Both the position numbers and the translations under genes were made by a program. From JBGPML01 sp041486955 (GTDB lineage Bacteria > Patescibacteriota > UBA1384 > 2-12-FULL-50-11 > DASWYB01), in contig JBGPML010000006.1 of assembly GCA_041486955.1 (NCBI GenBank), positions 1-26,398 on the forward strand: a stretch of 26,398 nt of DNA, in the 5' to 3' direction. Below the pieces are notes generated by a model. It saw nothing but the letters and a program-made list of their open reading frames with translations. It made no database searches and was not told where the DNA came from. Below are positions 7,687-15,192 of this stretch, piece by piece. Numbering within the stretch: position 1 is the stretch's first letter; every line of letters starts with the position of its first letter.

Positions 7687-9314
7687 TGGCCAAGCCGTTG
7701 GCAGGCGTGACCACTCCTCCCAATCAGCGGACGAAGCCGACTTTACGTGGTCGGATTAGTTTAAGCAACGAAACGATTCCGATCCAAACATTACTTCTCT
7801 TACCACAAAATACGGCCAGTCAATATCATGCGGTTGTGTTTCGTCAAACAACCGATCGCAAAACCAAACAAAATGTTTTGTCTTTGGCGGCGGTAGACCC
7901 AACTGAGGAAGCAATCCAAAAGTTGGTCGAATTTCTTGTTGAGCACAATAGCGTTCAAGTTCAACTTTATGAAGCAACTGCCGAAGAAATCGATGCCCAG
8001 CTGGCCCGATATCTTGGAGTGGCTCAAGATAAAACCACCACCGGCGAAGATGAAGGCTCAAACGTCACCGCTGCTCTTTCAACCCAAAAAGACGTTGGGT
8101 CATCTGAGGAATTACAAGCTATTGTTCAATCGGCGGTTATTCCAACCATCGTTACAGGAATCATGAGCTATGCAATGGTTCGTAAAGCCTCTGATGTGCA
8201 CATAGAACCCTTAATTGACAGCCTCAGGGTTCGGTATCGTGTCGATGGAAATCTAGTCCTCATCGCGACCATTCCTCGTTATTTTCGGAATGCTGTGATA
8301 TCCCGGATTAAAATATTATCGCAAATGAAGATTGATGAAACCCGAGTACCTCAAGATGGCCGATTTGAATTTGATTTTCATGCTCATGCGATAGATGTTC
8401 GTGTTTCAACCTTGCCAACCGTCCATGGTGAAAAAGTTGTTATGCGGCTGCTGGATAAAGATTCCGGTATAATTACTCTTGAACAATTAGGTATCACCGG
8501 CAGTAGCTTCGATGCATTGGTTAAAGCGATCAATCATCCCTATGGCGTTATTCTCGCGACTGGCCCAACGGGAAGTGGAAAATCAACTACCCTCTACGCT
8601 ATTTTGAATCGCATCGCTCACCCTAATACCAACGTAGTAACTCTCGAAGATCCGGTAGAATATGAAATTGCCGGCGCAAACCAAAGCCAAGTTAAGCCTG
8701 TAGTCGGGTACACCTTTGCTGAAGGGCTTCGGGCCGTTTTACGTCAAGACCCAAATATTATTATGGTAGGTGAGGTCCGTGATTTAGAAACTGCTTCATT
8801 AGTTACGCATGCGGCGTTAACCGGACATTTAGTTTTAACTACTTTGCACACCAATGACGCCGCAGGCGCACTGCCTCGGTTAATAAACATCGGTGTCGAA
8901 CCATTTCTTTTAACCTCAGCACTTCGAGGAATTCTCGCACAGCGACTTGTTAGAAAACTGTGTGTCGCATGCCGTCAGCAAGTTCAATTATCACAGGGGG
9001 TTATTGATCAAATTCGAGCGGAGTTGACTCAATTGCGCGGTTTTCCCGTTAGCAATCAAGACAATTTTACATTTTACCAAGCTGTTGGGTGCGGCAAGTG
9101 CACCGACGGATATTCAGGGCGTATCGGTATCTATGAAGTTTTAACAATGAGTGAGACAATAGAATCACTGGCAATCAGTAAACAGCCGGCTAGTGTGATT
9201 GATCAAGCTGCCCGCCAGGAGGGTATGATATCATTAAAACAGGATGGGATTCTGAAAGCGCTCAAAGGCATCACGACTGTTGATGAAGTGTGGCGCGTTA
9301 CGTCTGAAACGTGA
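7686..9314 (+). CDS. pilB: Type IV pilus assembly ATPase PilB (GspE family)
   Basis: 542 aa, normal length for PilB. The N-terminal about 150 residues form the variable regulatory domain. The ATPase domain follows: Walker A GPTGSGKSTT (about residues 294-303), an aspartate-box region LEDPVEYE, the Walker B region DPNIIMVGEVRD (about 356-367) and a His box HAALTGHLVLTTLHTND. The zinc-binding tetracysteine motif is present (CVAC at about 426-429 and CGKC at about 469-472), which is characteristic of the extension motor rather than PilT. It hydrolyses ATP at the cytoplasmic face of PilC to drive pilus growth. The start overlaps the preceding stop by one base. Nothing in it looks degraded. Confidence 0.95.
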   Translation: MAKPLAGVTTPPNQRTKPTLRGRISLSNETIPIQTLLLLPQNTASQYHAVVFRQTTDRKTKQNVLSLAAVDPTEEAIQKLVEFLVEHNSVQVQLYEATAEEIDAQLARYLGVAQDKTTTGEDEGSNVTAALSTQKDVGSSEELQAIVQSAVIPTIVTGIMSYAMVRKASDVHIEPLIDSLRVRYRVDGNLVLIATIPRYFRNAVISRIKILSQMKIDETRVPQDGRFEFDFHAHAIDVRVSTLPTVHGEKVVMRLLDKDSGIITLEQLGITGSSFDALVKAINHPYGVILATGPTGSGKSTTLYAILNRIAHPNTNVVTLEDPVEYEIAGANQSQVKPVVGYTFAEGLRAVLRQDPNIIMVGEVRDLETASLVTHAALTGHLVLTTLHTNDAAGALPRLINIGVEPFLLTSALRGILAQRLVRKLCVACRQQVQLSQGVIDQIRAELTQLRGFPVSNQDNFTFYQAVGCGKCTDGYSGRIGIYEVLTMSETIESLAISKQPASVIDQAARQEGMISLKQDGILKALKGITTVDEVWRVTSET

Positions 9315-9343
9315 ACGAATGAGAGCAGTTTACAGGAGGGGTT

Positions 9344-10408
9344 ATCGCAACTGAGTCAAATCCACAACTCGATCAGTATATTGCAACCGCCACAGCCCAA
9401 AAGGCCAGCGATTTGCATTTAATCCATGGCGCGCCTGCGGTAATTCGTCGTGATGGGCGCTTAATGGCTATTTCCCAGGAGGTTATTACTGGTGAAATGA
9501 TTGCGGCCATTATTCAAAGCCTTCTTGGCGATCGGTATGCGATTTACCTTGAGAAAAAGGATGTCGATTTTTCATTCGGTATTGGGCAAGTCCGCTTGCG
9601 AGGCAATGCCTATTTTGAAAAGAATAATCCCGCACTATCCCTTCGCATCGTCCCGTCTGAAATTCCAACATTTGAATCGCTCGGGATGCCGGACGTAGTT
9701 AAGAATTTTACGACCCATTCACAGGGATTTGTTTTAATTACTGGACCGACTGGTCACGGAAAGTCGACCACGCTTGCGGCAATGGTGGATTATATCAACA
9801 GTAATCGTAGCGAACATATAATTACTTTAGAAGATCCAATTGAATATTTATTTACTCAGAAAAAATCAATTATTTCCCAACGTGAGGTCGGAGGAGATAC
9901 ACTCTCGTTTGCTGATGGTTTACGCTCAGCTCTTCGCGAAGATCCGAACGTTATTCTTGTCGGGGAAATGCGTGATTTAGAGACAATCGAAGCCGCGCTA
10001 ACCCTGGCGGAAACAGGACATTTGGTTCTGTCGACACTCCATACCAATTCGTCATCCCAAACCGCTGATCGTATTATCGATGTGTTTCCGGCTTACAAAC
10101 AGTCGCAAATTCGAACTCAATTTGCCAACGCCTTGCTCGGCATTGTTTCTCAACGGTTACTCCCGAAAATCAACGGTGGCCGTGTATTAGCTTCGGAGGT
10201 TATTGTCGCCAATAACGCGGTTCGAACATTAATTCGAGAGGGCAAAGTTCATCAGATTCCAAGCGTCATCCAAACAAGTGCTTCCGAGGGTATGATTAGT
10301 CTCGACAAACAGTTAGCCGACCTTGTTAAATCTGGCACCGTAGCGGCAGAGGAAGCATTGGCTTGGTCCCTCGACCCGAAGGGACTGAAGATGCAGTTGT
10401 ATCAATAA
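9344..10408 (+). CDS. pilT: Pilus retraction ATPase PilT, apparent ATC start
   Basis: Translated from ATC at 9344 the protein is 354 aa, the usual PilT length, and includes the conserved N-terminal ASDLHLIHG block followed by APAVIRRDGRL. The motor core shows Walker A GPTGHGKSTT (about residues 134-143; His where Ser is usual), LEDPIEYLF, Walker B region EDPNVILVGEMRD and HTNSSSQTADRIIDVFP. No tetracysteine is present, separating it from PilB. In frame, nothing but ATC and GTT can serve as a start between the TGA at 9320 and a TTG at 9413, and that TTG sits inside ASDLH. ATC lies four bases after GGAGG (9335-9339). PilT depolymerises the pilus and powers twitching and DNA uptake. The PilT identity is firm and the ATC start very likely. 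Confidence 0.93.
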   Translation: MATESNPQLDQYIATATAQKASDLHLIHGAPAVIRRDGRLMAISQEVITGEMIAAIIQSLLGDRYAIYLEKKDVDFSFGIGQVRLRGNAYFEKNNPALSLRIVPSEIPTFESLGMPDVVKNFTTHSQGFVLITGPTGHGKSTTLAAMVDYINSNRSEHIITLEDPIEYLFTQKKSIISQREVGGDTLSFADGLRSALREDPNVILVGEMRDLETIEAALTLAETGHLVLSTLHTNSSSQTADRIIDVFPAYKQSQIRTQFANALLGIVSQRLLPKINGGRVLASEVIVANNAVRTLIREGKVHQIPSVIQTSASEGMISLDKQLADLVKSGTVAAEEALAWSLDPKGLKMQLYQ

Positions 10409-10421
10409 AAGGTAATGGATT

Positions 10422-11483
10422 ATGCAGATTAAGGGTATTAAACTATTCGATAAAGTTTCTCCCAAGGATAGAGCATTCTTTATCCGCCAGTTAGCCATCA
10501 TGATTTCCAGTGGCATTGCTTTGGCCAACGCGTTAAACTTGATTTCGCAGCAGACCACGAGTGAAAAATTGCGTACGGCGCTTCGAGTTATGACCAAAGA
10601 TATTGAAAATGGCCATCCATTCTCCGTGGCGGCCGCTCGCTACCCGGACATCTTTGACCAGGTCACTCTGTCAATGATTAAGACAGGTGAAGCTTCAGGA
10701 CAGCTTCATGTCGTAGTAGAAGAGATGGCACAACATGTTGACTCTAATTTGGAATTTGGTAATAAAGTCCGGAATGCTTTGCTTTACCCAGCTTTCGTCG
10801 TTGTCGTGATGTTTGTCGTAGGAATTCTATTGACCGTGGTTATTATCCCAAGACTGACCTCGATCTTTTTGGAAAGTAATATTAAACTTCCCATCACAAC
10901 GCAAATTCTAGTAGCGGTGAGTAGCTTCCTACTGAAATTTTGGTATCTTATCCCGGTTGTTATTGTCGGGGCAGTCGTTGGTGTCAGATCGTATTTAGCA
11001 ACCGAAGACGGAAGGGAAACATTATATACTGTTTCCTCACGTACTCCGGTTGTAAAAACCCTAATTATTAATAGTTATTTAGCTCGATTCACCCGGGTGT
11101 TAGCTATGCTCATTAAATCTGGTGTGCCATTTACTGAAGCATTACGAATTGTCAGCGAATCGATGGGGAATTCTGTTTGGAGAAAAGCCCTCATTAATGT
11201 AAAGACTGAGGTTGAACGAGGTGTACCGCTTTCTGCAGCTATGGCTCGTTATAGCATTTTTCCTGGATCTCTCACGCAAATGATCGCAGTAGGGGAACAA
11301 ACAGGAAAGCTTGATACGGTTTTAGATAATATGGCGACGTTCTATGGTAATGAGACTGACACTGCCGTAAAGGGCGTTACGACCTTAATTGAACCGATAG
11401 TGCTTCTCATTGTCGCGGTCGGTGTTGGTTTTGTTGTTATCTCAGTAATCGTCCCAATTTACAGTCTAGCTAACTCATTTTAG
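10422..11483 (+). CDS. pilC: Pilus inner-membrane platform protein PilC (GspF family)
   Basis: 353 aa with two tandem T2SSF-type domains, each a cytoplasmic helical bundle followed by membrane helices: first domain about residues 18-140 with FIRQLAIMISSGIALANAL and MIKTGEASGQL; second about 205-330 with FTRVLAMLIKSGVPFTEAL and MIAVGEQTGKLDTVLDNMA; membrane helices about 120-150, 165-190 and 325-350. PilC couples the motors PilB and PilT to pilin polymerisation. The gene starts 13 bp after pilT with only a weak Shine-Dalgarno. It is the last gene before the intergenic structure and the separate pilin promoter. Confidence 0.94.
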   Translation: MQIKGIKLFDKVSPKDRAFFIRQLAIMISSGIALANALNLISQQTTSEKLRTALRVMTKDIENGHPFSVAAARYPDIFDQVTLSMIKTGEASGQLHVVVEEMAQHVDSNLEFGNKVRNALLYPAFVVVVMFVVGILLTVVIIPRLTSIFLESNIKLPITTQILVAVSSFLLKFWYLIPVVIVGAVVGVRSYLATEDGRETLYTVSSRTPVVKTLIINSYLARFTRVLAMLIKSGVPFTEALRIVSESMGNSVWRKALINVKTEVERGVPLSAAMARYSIFPGSLTQMIAVGEQTGKLDTVLDNMATFYGNETDTAVKGVTTLIEPIVLLIVAVGVGFVVISVIVPIYSLANSF

Positions 11484-11489
11484 AAGCCT

Positions 11490-11650
11490 GGACCACTCTC
11501 CTTACTCTGCCTTAGAACGAAAGCGAGAAAGTTTTCAGCGAAAGATACGAAACATGCGGAGACATAGTGGTGCTATATCGACGAATGTTGAGTGGCTTGC
11601 AGCCAAAAGATTCCGCTTGCAGTTTAAGGTTTGAGTGAGGAGAGTGGTCC
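11490..11650 (+). ncRNA. Candidate 161-nt structured RNA between pilC and the major pilin gene
   Basis: An 18-bp inverted repeat (11490-11507 with 11633-11650, one G·T mismatch) closes a 125-nt interior. Inside, CCTTA-G-AAC (11510-11518) pairs with GTTTAAGG (11622-11629) leaving one bulged G, then GCGAG (11523-11527) with CTTGC (11616-11620). AACAT (11551-11555) pairs with ATGTT (11585-11589) around a small ATAG/CTAT hairpin. A side hairpin TGGC-TTGCA-GCCA is also possible. The result is a long, mostly unbranched rod. A weak promoter (TTTACA at 11458-11463, TAGAAG at 11481-11486) would start transcription close to 11490. It could be an independent small RNA, the structured 3' end of the pilC transcript, or a miniature mobile element; flanking direct repeats were not seen. 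The strand is an assumption. Confidence 0.42.
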
Positions 11651-11654
11651 TTAT

Positions 11655-11682
11655 TTGACAAGCCTTAGCTGTAATGTACAAT
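11655..11682 (+). promoter_or_regulatory. Strong sigma-70 promoter of the major pilin gene
   Basis: TTGACA (11655-11660), a 16-bp spacer and TACAAT (11677-11682), five bases after the end of the inverted-repeat structure. It precedes a leader of about 40 nt with AAGGAGG (11714-11720) before the pilin ATG. An individual strong promoter fits a structural subunit needed in large amounts. Confidence 0.7.
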
Positions 11683-11727
11683 TAAAATAATCAAGCAAAC
11701 AAAAAAGAGAAAAAAGGAGGTTTTTAT

Positions 11728-12264
11728 ATGACCCAAACTAAACGATTGCGCGGCTTCACACTGCTTGAATTGCTCGCAGTTATTACAATCATCGCTATTT
11801 TAGCCACGCTGGCCGCTGTCGGGATCGCGAATGCGACCAAACGTGGACGTGATGCCCGTCGCAACAGTGATTTGAGCAATATGAAAACCGCCTTGGAGCT
11901 TTATGCTCAAGACAACGGTTCATATCCAGCCGCCGCCGCCCCTGTCGCAGCTGATACGCTCGCCGCTCTAACCGCCGGAGGTTATATCGGCACTTTGCCT
12001 AAAGATCCTCGAGACGGTGTTGCCTCGCCTTCAGGTCAAGTCTTCCGCTACATGTATCAGACTGATGCAACCAACAGCAACTATGCTATCCGGGCGATTC
12101 TTGAATACAAGAATACTAACTCGGGTGTTTTGGCTAACCCGCCTTTCACAAATTGTACTGATGCCGTTGCATTAGGTACCACCGTAGCCCTTAAAGGTAA
12201 TGGGACGATCAAAGGTGCTGCCGGGGCTGCTGTAGTATCGTGTACCCGCTTAACCAACGACTAA
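11728..12264 (+). CDS. pilA: Major type IV pilin
   Basis: 178 aa with a classical type IV prepilin N-terminus: basic leader MTQTKRLRG, cleavage before Phe, then FTLLELLAVITIIAILATLA with Glu at mature position 5. The leader is processed by the prepilin peptidase encoded next. The globular part contains an Ala-rich linker and two cysteines near the C-terminus (TNCTD and VVSCTR) that could form the disulfide-bounded D-region of pilins. Its own strong promoter, an ideal Shine-Dalgarno and a dedicated terminator after it mark it as the abundant subunit, unlike the minor pilins further on. The leader and mature helix are unmistakable. Confidence 0.93.
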   Translation: MTQTKRLRGFTLLELLAVITIIAILATLAAVGIANATKRGRDARRNSDLSNMKTALELYAQDNGSYPAAAAPVAADTLAALTAGGYIGTLPKDPRDGVASPSGQVFRYMYQTDATNSNYAIRAILEYKNTNSGVLANPPFTNCTDAVALGTTVALKGNGTIKGAAGAAVVSCTRLTND

Positions 12265-12293
12265 GATACGTGATCTGTTACTAGAGTAAATGT

Positions 12294-12329
12294 AATAAGC
12301 AGAGGGTGTAAGTTCTCCCTCTGCTTATT
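12294..12329 (+). terminator. Terminator hairpin after the major pilin gene
   Basis: AATAAGCAGAGGG (12294-12306) and CCCTCTGCTTATT (12317-12329) are perfect 13-bp arms with a 10-nt loop, 30 bp after the pilin stop. The arms' own A/T ends supply the weak A and T tracts, so it could work in both directions. Confidence 0.7.
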
Positions 12330-12346
12330 TCAAGAATGTTGAGTAT

Positions 12347-12407
12347 CACCCAGCACCCATGTTGGCGCGAACTTAGGTAGTTACATCATGAATCAGGGTG
12401 CTGGGTG
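12347..12407. repeat. 12-bp inverted repeat with a 37-nt loop before the prepilin peptidase gene
   Basis: CACCCAGCACCC (12347-12358) and GGGTGCTGGGTG (12396-12407) match perfectly. No T-tract follows. A second small palindrome, ACGGTTTAACCGT, lies at 12442-12454. Together they occupy most of the space between the pilin terminator and the peptidase start and may be regulatory. Confidence 0.5.
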
Positions 12408-12479
12408 TATGAAAACTTGAATAAGAAGATGCCGACGAACTACGGTTTAACCGTGGTGGTCGATTAAAAGGGAGGAATA

Positions 12480-13313
12480 GTGCTAGGAGAACTTGGGTTT
12501 TTTTTCATTTTTGGGTTAGCAGTAGGATCGTTTTTAACGGTCATTGTCGAGCGGTATGATGCTGAAGAATCGTTTATTATTGGACGTTCGAAATGCAATC
12601 ATTGCCGTAAAACACTTTCGTGGTGGGAATTACTCCCGGTTTTAGGTTATCTTTTAGTACGGGGGAAATGCATTAAATGTGATAAGCGTATTCCAATTGT
12701 CTATCCGTTATTTGAACTCATAACTGGCTTGAGCTTTGTCGGTATTCGACTCACTCAATCCTCGCCCGTAAATTATCTGTTAATTGCAATTAATTTATTA
12801 GCAGTTTCGGCCCTTCTGATATTGTGTTTTTATGATTGGTTGCATCAGTCTTTTCCTGTCCCAGTACTTTATTTAGCACTCGGAGTAGTTATTTTAGCCG
12901 TAGCTGCAGAAATAATGGTAGGAAAAGTCCCCTCGCTCGTCATTAACGATCCAGCATTTCATTGGTTGGCAACACCAGCAGAGTCTTGGCAAACGTATCT
13001 TTGGGGCGCCCTGGTTGGGGCGGGATTTTTGGGCGTATTGGCCTTCCCAACCCAAGGCCGTTGGATGGGATATGGAGATGTGGCACTAGTCGCCATTCTT
13101 GGCTTATGGATTGGTTATCCATCAGTAATTGTTGGTCTGATGCTGGCTTTTTATAGTGGAGCCGCGATTGGAATTGCTCTTCTTCTTACGCATCGGGTTG
13201 GCAAAGATCACCGGATCGCGTTTGGTCCCTTCCTTATCCTTGGGGCGGTGGCGGCTAAGGTTTGGGCTGAACCGATGTTTCACGCTATAATACGATTATG
13301 GGGCATCACATGA
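12480..13313 (+). CDS. pilD: Prepilin peptidase PilD
   Basis: 277 aa, an integral membrane aspartic protease with about eight membrane helices. The cytoplasmic N-terminal loop has the paired cysteines of the family (CNHC at about residues 37-40 and CIKC at about 63-66). The catalytic aspartates fit D in CFYDWLHQSFP (about residue 120) and the GYGDVAL motif (about 198-204). It cleaves the leader of the pilins encoded around it and normally N-methylates the new N-terminus. The start is GTG at 12480, five bases after GGAGG (12471-12475); no better ATG exists. The stop codon overlaps the next pilin start (ATGA at 13310-13313). Confidence 0.93.
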   Translation: MLGELGFFFIFGLAVGSFLTVIVERYDAEESFIIGRSKCNHCRKTLSWWELLPVLGYLLVRGKCIKCDKRIPIVYPLFELITGLSFVGIRLTQSSPVNYLLIAINLLAVSALLILCFYDWLHQSFPVPVLYLALGVVILAVAAEIMVGKVPSLVINDPAFHWLATPAESWQTYLWGALVGAGFLGVLAFPTQGRWMGYGDVALVAILGLWIGYPSVIVGLMLAFYSGAAIGIALLLTHRVGKDHRIAFGPFLILGAVAAKVWAEPMFHAIIRLWGIT

Positions 13314-13765
13314 ACACAACAAAACACTTAAGAGGGTTTAGCTTACTCGAAATTTTGGCAGTCGTGGCAATAATGGGTATTTTGGCGATGATTAGTCTTG
13401 GGCCAATCCATGCGGCTCAAATTCGCGGTCGTGACTCCCAACGCAAAGCTGACGTTAATACTCTTTCTCAAGCGATCGAATCATTTTATGCCGATCAACG
13501 AACGGTTCCGGACGGTACGTTAGCAAGTTGTTCCCTTCGAGACAGTACTCAATCGGCACCATGGATTCCCGGTCTTAGTTCCTACATAACATCGACACAA
13601 GGCAAGGCCTTATCTATCCCCGTTGATCCAAAAAATAATGCTACCTATCGTTATACCTATCAATGTTTCCAAAACGATCCAGCGAAACGTTATCGGGTGA
13701 CCGCCCAAATGGAGAATGCGAAAGACGTAGAATCAGTTAATGGAATATACACCATAGAACGGTAA
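13310..13765 (+). CDS. Type IV pilin-like protein
   Basis: The frame opens at ATG 13298, but ATG 13310 overlaps the prepilin peptidase stop by four bases and gives a leader of normal length, MNTTKHLRG, cleaved before FSLLEILAVVAIMGILAM (Glu at mature position 5). The product is about 151 aa with the amphipathic start of the globular domain (RGRDSQRKADVNTLSQAIE) closely resembling the major pilin, and two cysteines (LASCSL, YQCF). It is probably a minor pilin or a second structural pilin. Translational coupling to the peptidase gene suggests lower expression than the major pilin. Confidence 0.88.
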   Translation: MNTTKHLRGFSLLEILAVVAIMGILAMISLGPIHAAQIRGRDSQRKADVNTLSQAIESFYADQRTVPDGTLASCSLRDSTQSAPWIPGLSSYITSTQGKALSIPVDPKNNATYRYTYQCFQNDPAKRYRVTAQMENAKDVESVNGIYTIER

Positions 13766-14515
13766 ATGATGTCAAAAACCTGGAGGGGAATGACGCTAAT
13801 TGAATTAATGGCCACTATCGCCATCATGGCGATTCTTATGGTTGCGGCAATCCCATCGTTTCGAGGATTACAGGCCCGGGAATCAATGAGTCTGGCTCAA
13901 CAGGGGATTCAGTCGCTTCTCTATCGAATGCAACAGTTATCCCTAGCTCCACCGACTTTGGATGAGTCAAAATATCAAATCCTTGGTTATGGTTTGGCCT
14001 TTCAGAAAAAAGGTATGCAAGCTGGAGGCTGTGTGGTGAATGCCCCAAACGATTATTTAGCTGTCTATAAATTTGTTGTGGTAAGAAATAATGGTAGTGG
14101 TGCAATCGATTCGACAGGTCAAATTCGTCTCGTTCTTAATGCATTTGATCCATTAACACCATGCGGACCAGGTGGAGCAATCAATGTCATCAAATATCCC
14201 AAAGATTTTTATATTTTGCCCAATAATGTCGTGATTAATCAACCACAAACTCAGTCACTAAGCAGTCCTTCAACGAGTCTGCCGTGGCTCCTGCCTATGC
14301 CGCTTCAATCAGCAGGTGACCAGTATGGCGACCTTTCCGTTCCGAACACAGGCTATAACAACCCACTGCCGGCCAATAATTTTTCAGCCGCTGCCCAATT
14401 AGTCATTCAGCAGACCTATATAAAAGTTGGGAGCGAGAAGTTGTGCCGAAGCATTAAATTCTCCCATGATACACAAGGTGTATTGATATCAACCCATCTG
14501 GTTGGAGGCTGCTGA
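13766..14515 (+). CDS. Minor pseudopilin, FimT/GspH-like
   Basis: 249 aa, starting directly after the stop of the previous gene; a second ATG at 13769 is equally possible. The leader SKTWRG precedes MTLIELMATIAIMAILMVAAI, a class III signal with Glu at mature position 5 but Met rather than Phe at position 1. The following helix and a long beta-rich domain fit FimT/GspH-type minor pilins, which in other systems sit at the fibre tip or bind DNA. FimT-like function is inferred from N-terminus, length and order in the cluster. Confidence 0.8.
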   Translation: MMSKTWRGMTLIELMATIAIMAILMVAAIPSFRGLQARESMSLAQQGIQSLLYRMQQLSLAPPTLDESKYQILGYGLAFQKKGMQAGGCVVNAPNDYLAVYKFVVVRNNGSGAIDSTGQIRLVLNAFDPLTPCGPGGAINVIKYPKDFYILPNNVVINQPQTQSLSSPSTSLPWLLPMPLQSAGDQYGDLSVPNTGYNNPLPANNFSAAAQLVIQQTYIKVGSEKLCRSIKFSHDTQGVLISTHLVGGC

Positions 14516-14517
14516 TT

Positions 14518-15192
14518 ATGACCTCACGTCAGACAGGCGGATTTAGTTTAATCGAAGTTATTGTTTCAGCTGCGTTAGTAACAACTACCGCTGGCGCACT
14601 TTTTTCAGTCGCCTCAATGTCGGTTCGTCTAACGGTGTTAGGCCAAGACCGTATTATTGCGAGTGAACTTGCCCGAGAGGGCATCGAATCAGTCCGTCAA
14701 ACCCGCGACAGTAATTTCGTTAGCTACAATTGCTCAACATCAGGCAGCGGCTGCCCAGAATGGTCATCAGGTTTGTATACAGCTTCATTGCCGTTACCAC
14801 AGCCAAAACATATAGTTACCGATCCAAACTTTGGTTTTCGAGTAACGGATATGCAGTTTTCTTCTTCCCAGGCATGCACTGACTATGTTGTTCGTGATTT
14901 AACGTTGGGTAAAATAACTGTCTCACCCTCTGCCCCGAGTCCAGCTGCCGGGCAAGAAGTTTTCTGTCGTCGTTTAGTCGTCGAAGGAATTGATTTACCG
15001 GAAACCGCTGCTGACGAATCGCAAGACCACAACGCCTTTCTGATTCGCTCACAGATTGCTTGGCTGGGCTATGGTAAAAATGTTTTCCGCGATATATCAA
15101 GTGGGGGGACTCCATTAGCCTGTCAGGGCGATAGTACCGAGTGGTGTATTGATCAGACTACAATTTTAACTAATTGGCGGCCTTCACTATGA
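14518..15192 (+). CDS. Minor pilin, PilV-like
   Basis: 224 aa. Leader MTSRQTGG and mature FSLIEVIVSAALVTTTAGAL with Glu5, then LAREGIESVRQTRDSNF, a segment typical of PilV/GspI-type minor pilins (LA.EG.E..R..RD). Several cysteines in the globular domain may form disulfides. GGAGG (14504-14508) lies upstream of the ATG. The stop overlaps the next start (ATGA at 15189-15192), so the set is translated in a coupled manner. Confidence 0.83.
   Translation: MTSRQTGGFSLIEVIVSAALVTTTAGALFSVASMSVRLTVLGQDRIIASELAREGIESVRQTRDSNFVSYNCSTSGSGCPEWSSGLYTASLPLPQPKHIVTDPNFGFRVTDMQFSSSQACTDYVVRDLTLGKITVSPSAPSPAAGQEVFCRRLVVEGIDLPETAADESQDHNAFLIRSQIAWLGYGKNVFRDISSGGTPLACQGDSTEWCIDQTTILTNWRPSL

Noticed and set aside
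9413..10408. pilT starting at TTG 9413
   Set aside because: It would remove the conserved ASD residues before LHLIHG and lacks a Shine-Dalgarno; ATC 9344 has an ideal one.
11490..11650. Miniature transposable element with 18-bp terminal repeats
   Set aside because: No flanking target duplication seen, and inner helices continue the pairing as in an RNA; kept only as an alternative.
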